From NCBI GenBank assembly GCA_930980675.1, contig CAKNIU010000014.1, positions 1 through 28,065 of the forward strand: a stretch of DNA of 28,065 nucleotides. Direction: 5' to 3'. The notes under the pieces are model-generated. The model was not told the DNA's origin. It worked only from the letters and a program-made list of their open reading frames with translations, and searched no databases. Source of the stretch: an uncultured Clostridium sp. (GTDB lineage Bacteria; Bacillota_A; Clostridia; TANB77; CAG-508). Below are positions 22,647-28,065 of the stretch, one piece after another. How positions within the stretch are numbered: position 1 is the first letter of the stretch; each line of letters opens with the position of its first letter. Position numbers and translations under genes: made by a program.

Positions 22647-23090
22647 TTAAACTAAATTAATTAGCATATTTTTGAATATCTTTGCTCTTATTTCATCTTT
22701 TGTTTCCTTTGGCAAAGTCAGGGCTTTATCACTTGTTGCTGATTTTATAAGTTTAGCTTCTTTTTCATTTATAATGTTATAGTCTAGGAAGTTATTAACA
22801 AATATTTCAAGCTCTTTTGCTGTTATAGAATTTCCTATACTGTTTATTATGTGCATTAAATAATCACTATGTGTAATATTTACTTTTCTTATTTTTATGC
22901 ACCCTCCACCACCTCTTGAGCTTTCTACATAGTAGCCTTGTGTGGGAGTAAATCTGGTAGATATTACATAGTTGATTTGTGATGGCACACAGTTAAAATG
23001 CTCTGCTAAGTCATTTCTTTGTATTACAGCATAATCATCATCTTCTAATAATTCATTTATAAAGTCTGCTATTACATCTGAAATTCTCAT
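22647..23090 (-). CDS. ctsR: CtsR heat-shock repressor
   Basis: A 147-residue repressor of clp and stress genes. Residues 1-65 form a winged helix. The Gly-rich beta-wing SSRGGGGCIKIRKV (R59 followed by GGGG) carries the Arg known to contact DNA and sense heat, a target of McsB. The C-terminal half matches the dimer/McsA-binding domain. The perfect CtsR box overlapping its own promoter start points to auto-repression. Start is ATG, with GGGGAG about 5 bases upstream. Confidence 0.95.
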   Translation of the reverse strand: MRISDVIADFINELLEDDDYAVIQRNDLAEHFNCVPSQINYVISTRFTPTQGYYVESSRGGGGCIKIRKVNITHSDYLMHIINSIGNSITAKELEIFVNNFLDYNIINEKEAKLIKSATSDKALTLPKETKDEIRAKIFKNMLINLV

Positions 23091-23196
23091 TTTTCTCCCC
23101 TTCTTTCTATAACTTTTCTTGTCTAGTATTTTAAATTGTCATTTATAATGCTTTATCATAGTTTCTTTATTTCGACAGTTTCTTATCTTTTTTGAC

Positions 23197-23213
23197 TTTG
23201 ACTTTCTTTGACT
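23197..23213 (-). promoter_or_regulatory. CtsR operator
   Basis: On the minus strand AGTCAAA-GAA-AGTCAAA, an exact match to the CtsR heptad repeat (RGTCAAA-NAN-RGTCAAA). A third GTCAAA half follows (23191-23196). It covers the predicted transcription start, as expected for repression of the ctsR operon. Confidence 0.9.
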
Positions 23214-23219
23214 TTTAAT

Positions 23220-23248
23220 AGTATATACCCATTTATGGAAATTGTCAA
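23220..23248 (-). promoter_or_regulatory. sigma-A-type promoter of the ctsR operon
   Basis: On the minus strand TTGACA (complement of 23243-23248), 17 bases, then TATACT (complement of 23220-23225). The -35 is exact and the -10 has one change. Between here and the terminator at 23378 lies only a weak relic of the GC-rich element end (AAGCTACAATGTAT at about 23317). Confidence 0.85.
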
Positions 23249-23371
23249 TAAGTTTTTGAAAAATTTTTTTATAAAATTCAAATCCTTGTTTAGAATTCAC
23301 AGCTTGTTTTTTAATAAAGCTACAATGTATATTTCACAATTTTTTTGAACAAAAGTATATGTTTCATCCAT

Positions 23372-23400
23372 CATAAAAGGCAGGAAGATTTTCCCTGCCT
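23372..23400 (-). terminator. terminator after the prepilin/GLUG gene
   Basis: AGGCAGG and CCTGCCT arms around GAAAATCTT, then TTTTATGA on the minus strand. It lies 8 bases after the stop at 23408. Confidence 0.8.
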
Positions 23401-23407
23401 AAATCAA

Positions 23408-24788
23408 TTATTGCCACTTTAAAATTGGATATCCGCTATTTATATTATTTGTGTCTTCTTTAAAGGCATTTCCTAAAGAATTTGTAGATTCTTTGAGTTT
23501 TTCTGCAGATATAGAAAGAATTCCTTCATTCATAATAGTATCGTTACTACCATTCACCACTCCTTCTAAATAAAAGCCATTTAATACTTTTGAATTATTC
23601 CAGCAGTATGCAATTCCAGATACCTGATTTGTACCAGTTATATATCCAATGTTATAGACATTTTTTATATAACTTTTAGAGTTCATAGCTTCACCACATA
23701 TTCCTCCAACACTAGTATGACCATAAACAGAACCAATATTATAGCAATTATTTAAAATGCTATTTTTTAAAACTCCAACTATTCCTCCTGCATATTTAGT
23801 TGTTCCTGTAATTAATCCTGAATTATAGCACTTATCTATAGTGCTATTTTGGTCAGCATTACCACATATTCCCCCAACATGAGTATCTAAGCCAGTAACA
23901 GTTCCCTTATTATAACATTGGCTTATCTTTCCATTTATTGTAAGTTGTCCAGCTATTCCTCCTGAAGCTATACCAGAACAATTAATAGAAGCATTATTAA
24001 AACATTTTATAATTCGTGTTTCATTACTGGCAGTTCCTATAATTCCAGCAGTATAATTTCCACCATTAATACTACAATTTTGTCCAATTCCTAAATTTAC
24101 AATACTTGCATTATTTGAATATCCAAATAACCCTTGATCTCCTTCGTTTGTATCAATATATATTCTATCTATTTGATTACTTTTACCATTAAATATTCCT
24201 TTAAAAGGGTTTTCTCTATTCCCAATTGGCTCCCATTCTTCACTACTATCTAAAATTATATCATTTGTTAAGTACACATATTTTCCCTCATAAGTATTTC
24301 CATTATTTACATCATCTCTAAATGTTTTTAATTCTTCTACTGTACTTATTTCTATCATATTTGAACTATCTATTATTTCTCCATCTTCTCCTACATAATA
24401 CTGATTTTCTCCTATTGTTACTAAAAAGCTTCCATCTTCATTTTCTTCTACACTTGCTTCATCTCCAAATTGCTCTTTTAATGAATTTTCTAATTCTGTT
24501 TTTGTCATACCTGTTTCTTGCATACTACCTATTTGCATTCCTGCTACTGCTAATTCTATTGCTTCTCTTTCACTTGTCTCTTGATACGTATCTGCTGCAT
24601 TTTGTGCTCTTTTAAATAGCCCATTATTCTCCTACTGTTAAATTAATTGCCACTCCTGCTAAAATAAGTAAAACAATAACTGTGACTACTAAGGCTATTA
24701 ATGTTATACCTTGCATCTGATTTTTTATCTTTTTTAATAATTTTTTACTATTTTTTATTTTTTCCTGATTTCTTTTTATTATCTTCAT
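23408..24788 (-). pseudogene. prepilin-like protein with GLUG repeats, frameshifted
   Basis: GGAGGGAG precedes the ATG at 24786-24788. The first frame gives a basic leader and MQGITLIALVVTVIVLLILA, a type IV prepilin-like segment cut after Gly, then INLTVGE and a TAA at 24624-24626. One base away (from about 24628) the frame continues NNGLFKRAQNAADTYQE through a Tyr/Asp-rich domain and about six GLUG-type repeats (GGIAGQ, GGICGN, GGIVGV, GGICGE with YN-G-I/V-TG between) to 23408. The intact word GTAGGAAATAATGG in the paralogue at about 27200 shows that one extra base broke this copy. Intact, it would be a secreted, pilus-like adhesin. A sequencing error or programmed shift cannot be excluded. 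Confidence 0.75.
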
Positions 24789-24867
24789 TATGTTCTCCCT
24801 CCATCATATTATTTTTAATTTTAAATTTTCGTTATAGGTCCGTTCATCAACTGAAAATTTAAACGCT

Positions 24868-24930
24868 AAAAAACTATGCCTCTTTTGCGCATTTTATATA
24901 CGCATAAAAAGCATAGTTTCTCTACTACGT
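24868..24930 (-). promoter_or_regulatory. leader attenuator: terminator with competing hairpin
   Basis: On the minus strand AAACTATGC (complement of 24911-24919) can pair with GCATAGTTTTTT (complement of 24868-24879), a perfect terminator with T-tract. Its core AACTATG can instead pair with CGTAGT just upstream (complement of 24925-24930). The two hairpins exclude each other, as in riboswitch or attenuator switches. The T-tract ends about 80 bases before the prepilin start. Confidence 0.65.
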
Positions 24931-25024
24931 TCACATAATTGTATTTTATTAAATCTTACGATATATATATATATATATATACAGCCCCAAGGCTTTCAGC
25001 GATTTTTATCATTTGTTTGGCTCC
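24887..25024 (-). repeat. duplicated leader, copy 1 (putative riboswitch)
   Basis: About 138 bases nearly identical to 27215-27353. Read on the minus strand it has GCCAAACAAATGA, CGCTGAAAGCCTTGGGGCTG, an (AT)10 run, CGTAAGATTT and the switch hairpin. GCAAAC...CGC..AAAGCC loosely recalls the c-di-GMP-I (GEMM) core, but the match is too weak to name a class. A TATAAT (complement of 25039-25044) lies 15 bases upstream as a possible -10. Confidence 0.55.
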
Positions 25025-25131
25025 TGATTTTTTTCTTTATTATATCATAGTTTTTTTATATATAAAATTTTAAGTTAAATTGTTCTAAGAATAAGTATTC
25101 ATTAAAATACGAATCCGTAAAAAGAAAATTT

Positions 25132-25162
25132 GAGATTTATCCCAATAGTAATGATAAATCTC
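25132..25162 (-). terminator. terminator after the C1q-like gene
   Basis: GAGATTTATC and GATAAATCTC are perfect 10-base arms, followed on the minus strand by AAATTTTCTTTTT. A second perfect hairpin (GGATAAGAG...CTCTTATCC, 25185-25208) lies closer to the stop, but its T-tract is on the plus strand. Confidence 0.6.
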
Positions 25163-25233
25163 ATTCCTAAAAACAATTTATTTTGGATAAGAGTTCTCGC
25201 TCTTATCCTTTTTAATATTTTATTAATAACAAT

Positions 25234-25764
25234 TTATTCTATTTTTTCTATGTCAAGTCTTGCTCTTGGAAAGATTATATCTTCTACAGTAATTGCTCCG
25301 AGTTGTAAGGTATCTCCTGAATTTAATTGTAAAATAACTGTGCTTGTTTTGGTCATTCTATTTATTACATTATCTCTTAAAATTGGAGTTTCATTTTGAG
25401 TATCGTCCAAAACTTCACCATTTAAAAATAAAACTGCATTAAAATTAAAAGTACCAAATGTCTGCCTTTCCCCATAAATTTGATATGATATTTGATATAT
25501 ACCTGTTTCGTTTATATTTACAATATTCCTTCCCTGTTCATGGCTCATTGCATTTCCAATTATAATATCATTTCTGCTAAAATTAATTGTTGTTGTTCCT
25601 ACAGTTGTATTATCTCCCGGTACTGCCACTATGGACAATATGTCTTTTTCTTCTTGAGGATTGGTAATTATAACTATTATAGTTATTACCAATATTAATA
25701 TTGATAAAAATATTAGTATAGAATTACTATTATTACATTTACTGTTATTACATTTGCAATTCAT
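25234..25764 (-). CDS. membrane-anchored C1q/BclA-like beta-sandwich protein
   Basis: A 176-residue protein. A Cys/Asn-rich N-terminus (CKCNNSKCNNSNS) is followed by one membrane helix (16-35) and an extracytoplasmic domain. The domain has the strand pattern of C1q/TNF-like domains as in the exosporium protein BclA (ETGIYQISYQIYG near 87-99, VILQLNSGDTLQLG near 146-159). There are no collagen-like repeats. It may form trimers on the surface of the cell or spore. GGGGGGAATG gives the ribosome site. A perfect ACTATATAGT palindrome (25779-25788) sits immediately upstream. It lies between the two decayed prepilin genes. Confidence 0.65.
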   Translation of the reverse strand: MNCKCNNSKCNNSNSILIFLSILILVITIIVIITNPQEEKDILSIVAVPGDNTTVGTTTINFSRNDIIIGNAMSHEQGRNIVNINETGIYQISYQIYGERQTFGTFNFNAVLFLNGEVLDDTQNETPILRDNVINRMTKTSTVILQLNSGDTLQLGAITVEDIIFPRARLDIEKIE

Positions 25765-25817
25765 TTACATTCCCCCCTACTATATAGTATGAGGTTTTAG
25801 CTTAAGTTGTTTATTTT

Positions 25818-26033
25818 TTATTCATAAAACTTTGCTTCGTTATAATTTACCATAATAATCAATCTTTTATATACTTTTCCAATATCCCAATAAGTTAGAA
25901 CACTGTATTTACAATTTAAAATAGTATCATAACTTCCATTTTTTATACAAGTTAACGCCCTGTTTGTACAAAAAGATATTTGATGTGTTGGATATCTAAA
26001 TTTTGCTAATTTCAAAAAAGCTTCTCTTGTAAT
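25818..26033 (-). other. orphan reading frame or gene remnant, about 70 codons
   Basis: An open frame runs from a stop near 26039 to 25818 and encodes ITREAFLKLAKFRYPTHQIS and a basic, Tyr-rich remainder. It has only a TTG as possible start and no ribosome site. Six aromatic residues and three Cys make it look like a protein fragment, but I recognise no family. It fills most of the 300 bases between the C1q-like gene and the LamG pseudogene. Confidence 0.3.
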
Positions 26034-26065
26034 TTGCTATAACTTTCTTGCTATATTTAGTTTAA

Positions 26066-27211
26066 TTATTCTTTTGTAATTAAATTATGATATTCTACTG
26101 TTTTATTATAATTCTCTATAGATTCTTCTTCTGTTAAAGCTTTACTATATATTCTTATTGCATAAGTTTTAATTTTTACATTAACAGGTGTATCTCCTGT
26201 TGCACCCCTTCCTACAATTATAGGATAATCTGGATTATTTAACGTTTCTGTATATAGTTTCATATATTCTTCTCCAAATTTATCTTCTGCCACTTTTTCT
26301 CCATTCATCATTACAAAAAATTCACCATTATTTTTTAATACAAATGTTGTATATGCATCTCCAGTATATAATTCATTATTTAGCCTTATGTGAAAGTCAT
26401 TATTTGCATGTTCGCATGCATACTTACTTTCATTGTTTACTAGAGCAAATGTCCCTGAAATCATAAAATCGTAAGAATCTTCTGAAAAACATCTAGTATT
26501 TCCAACTCCATATTTAAATGCATTAGAAGCCCCTTCTACTGGTCCTTTATATATGTCTCCAATTCTTTCTCCAAAATGATTATTTCCAACACTTCCAGAT
26601 AGATGACCATATGTTTCTATTGTTATACCTTTATCCGAAAAATTATTATTAGTATAAAGTTCTATATAATCATCTATTCCATCAAAGCTAAAATCTGTTC
26701 CTGAAAAACCACTTATTACATTGCCTTCCTCATCATATTCAGTTCCGTTAAAACCATGTAATATTACATTTTCCTAGCTATTACCTGCATTATCTCCCAT
26801 ATTTATAGGGTCTAAATTAAATTCCAAATTATCTTTCACAGCTAAGTTCATTCCATATTTTAGCTCTGTATATTCTCCCTCTTGTAGTTGCACTATTTCT
26901 CCAGTTTTTGCTTTTACTAACCATGCATGTTCACTATTTCCAATTCCTTCAATAAATGTTCCTTTTGCAATATAATTCCATCCCGTTCCATAAATTTTTT
27001 CACCTTTATTTGTAGAAATTATATGCCAGTTTGTTCCATTTGCTTGTGTTCTATCATATAATGTAGTTCCTAAAGAAGTGGTTTCAGAATTATTATCAAT
27101 TGCCTCACCAAGTAATATCATACTTATAGCTTCTTTTTCACTTACCTCGCCATAAGTATCTACTGCATTTTGTGCTCTTTTAAATAGTCCATTATTTCCT
27201 ACAGTTAAATT
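26066..27211 (-). pseudogene. decayed prepilin-like protein with LamG domain
   Basis: From 27211 the frame reads NLTVGNNGLFKRAQNAVDTY, the same post-helix segment as the prepilin/GLUG gene, but the membrane helix and start codon are missing: the leader (27215-27353) is joined directly to it. The frame continues to a TAG at 26774-26776 (GNS-stop-ENVILHGF). It then resumes in the same frame as a concanavalin/LamG-type domain (FSFDGIDDYIELY, then FVLKNNGEFFVMMNGEKV, and IRIYSKALTEEESIENYNK at the end). So one deletion and one nonsense codon have disabled it. It may have lost function recently, since the rest is intact. Confidence 0.75.
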
Positions 27212-27214
27212 TTT

Positions 27215-27353
27215 TGCGTATCTTATATACGCATAAAAAGCATAGTTTCTCTACTATGTTCACATAACATTATTTTACTAAATCTTACGATATATATATA
27301 TATATATATACAGCCCCAAGGCTTTCAGCGATTCTTGTCATTTGTTTGCTCTC
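27215..27353 (-). repeat. duplicated leader, copy 2
   Basis: Nearly identical to 24887-25024, including the CGCTGAAAGCCTTGGGGCTG block and the same (AT)10 run. Here the CATAGT/AACTATG hairpin is perfect (CGTAGT in copy 1). GCGTAT/ATACGC can also pair. The downstream terminator arm of copy 1 is absent, because the sequence passes straight into the coding remnant. The ~60 bases between it and the upstream Rpn-type gene contain only a weak TAAAAT-type -10. Confidence 0.6.
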
Positions 27354-27411
27354 CTTTGTTTTTCTTTATTTTATCACAAATATTTTATTAATTACTATAG
27401 TTAAATTTATT

Positions 27412-28065
27412 TTATGCACTTTGTAAAGATTTTTCTAATTCTTTTATCTTTGCATCACTTAGGCCTGTACACTGTTTAATTAAATCCTTTTTACATTTTT
27501 TCTTTAGCATATTTATTGCAACTTTACTTATTCCACGTGTTTCACCACGTGTTTCGCCCTTTTTTATTCCTTCCTCAAAACATGTCTTCACAAAATTCTC
27601 TAACAACATATCCTTGACCTCCTCCTTACTTAATCTCTTTTTTAATATTTCTATCATTTGATTTGATGTTTCTTTTCCATATTCTTTACCTATTATTTTG
27701 TTTATGTATGATGCTATATAATTGATTTCTTCTTCTGTTATTTTCAAGTTATCTAATTCTGCCTCTACCTTGTTTAAATCCTTTGAATCCCCTAACTTAT
27801 CTATAAAAAATATTTTTGCTAATGTATCTTTATTATTTTTTTCTATATCTTTTTTCAAATCTTCTATTTTATATTCATTTGTTTCTTCTAACAGATATTC
27901 ATCTTTTTCTTCCATTAAATAACTTTCGTCTTGATTACTATCCTCTAAATAACATTCTTCATTAGTCAGTAGTCTAAGTTTTGGTTTGCTATTTTTTAAG
28001 CTATCCTTCAATTTCTCAGATTTTAATCCTATGTTTTCATCTTCATCGTCTAGTATTAATTTAAG
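27412..28065 (-). CDS. Rpn/YhgA-type PD-(D/E)XK nuclease-transposase family protein, C-terminal part
   Basis: The frame is open to the right edge, so only the last ~217 residues are here. The protein has the typical C-terminus of recombination-promoting nuclease (Rpn) or 'PD-(D/E)XK nuclease family transposase' proteins: long charged helices, a short repeat FEEGIKKGETRGETRG, and an end (LIKQCTGLSDAKIKELEKSL) with the GLS-xxxI-xxL motif. The catalytic nuclease domain lies outside, so activity cannot be judged. An acidic stretch (CYLEDSNQDESYLMEEKDEY) is unusual. Rpn genes often occur in many copies in clostridia. Confidence 0.6.
   Translation of the reverse strand, partial: LKLILDDEDENIGLKSEKLKDSLKNSKPKLRLLTNEECYLEDSNQDESYLMEEKDEYLLEETNEYKIEDLKKDIEKNNKDTLAKIFFIDKLGDSKDLNKVEAELDNLKITEEEINYIASYINKIIGKEYGKETSNQMIEILKKRLSKEEVKDMLLENFVKTCFEEGIKKGETRGETRGISKVAINMLKKKCKKDLIKQCTGLSDAKIKELEKSLQSA

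Noticed and set aside
23171..23177. TTCGACA, a perfect Spo0A box, in the ctsR leader
   Set aside because: It is single, lies downstream of the promoter and start site, and a 7-base word is expected by chance in a window of this size.
24960..24981. (AT)10 run as a phase-variable microsatellite
   Set aside because: It is identical in length in both leaders and is better explained as a self-pairing stem in the duplicated leader; no length variation can be seen from one sequence.
25185..25208. Perfect GGATAAGAG hairpin as terminator of the C1q-like gene
   Set aside because: Its T-tract is on the plus strand; on the minus strand it is followed by AAAATAAA, so the next hairpin (25132-25162) is the better terminator.
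26774..26776. TAG as a read-through or pyrrolysine codon in the LamG gene
   Set aside because: The gene has also lost its start and membrane helix, so simple decay explains the stop; no pyrrolysine genes are visible, and TAG ends several normal genes here.

Overview
The window comes from an AT-rich, low-GC Gram-positive bacterium, most likely a member of the Clostridia. Supports are a ctsR-mcsA-mcsB-clpC heat-shock operon, a minD-minE-rodA cell-division cluster, strong GGAGG-type ribosome sites, clostridial 'GITLIALVVT' prepilin N-termini, and an MPRTG-type sortase substrate. Almost every gene lies on the minus strand. The one clear plus-strand gene is an HD-GYP phosphodiesterase at 1357-2295.

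Layout in minus-strand reading order, from the right edge: a partial Rpn-type nuclease gene (27412-28065); a decayed prepilin/LamG gene (26066-27211) and a frameshifted prepilin/GLUG gene (23408-24788), each preceded by a copy of the same ~138-bp leader that looks like a riboswitch or attenuator; between them a C1q-like membrane-anchored protein (25234-25764). Next come ctsR, mcsA, mcsB and clpC with a TTGACA-17-TATACT promoter and a perfect CtsR operator; a YqeG-type phosphatase; a small membrane protein; a DtxR-like regulator; and a two-gene ATPase plus TOPRIM-like module with its own consensus promoter and an upstream palindrome. Then two half-size TSUP permeases, a 46-residue membrane peptide, a surface or coat-like protein, murI, a zinc-ribbon membrane protein, a broken small gene, a two-OB-fold single-strand DNA-binding protein, minD-minE-rodA-dus, a GerS/LolA-like lipoprotein with mazF, a sortase-anchored fibro-slime/MucBP adhesin, an MTA/SAH-nucleosidase-like gene, and the first 11 codons of smc.

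Two things stand out. First, a dispersed family of 126-182-bp GC-rich elements at 101, 4805, 6062, 18116 and 20791 has inverted ends with a common core (CAATATATGTTCT). The bases just outside that core differ between copies but still pair within most copies. The elements lie just after stop codons, often giving a stem followed by a T-tract, and occur in both orientations. One copy is nested in a second element with perfect 21-bp inverted repeats, and one separates mcsB from clpC. Second, the ATPase/TOPRIM pair (14402-16259) has the architecture of two-gene defence modules such as PARIS (AriA/AriB) but does not read as a standard member to me. The surface-structure genes (prepilins, adhesin, C1q-like) together with an HD-GYP enzyme suggest c-di-GMP or sporulation-linked control, which is inference.
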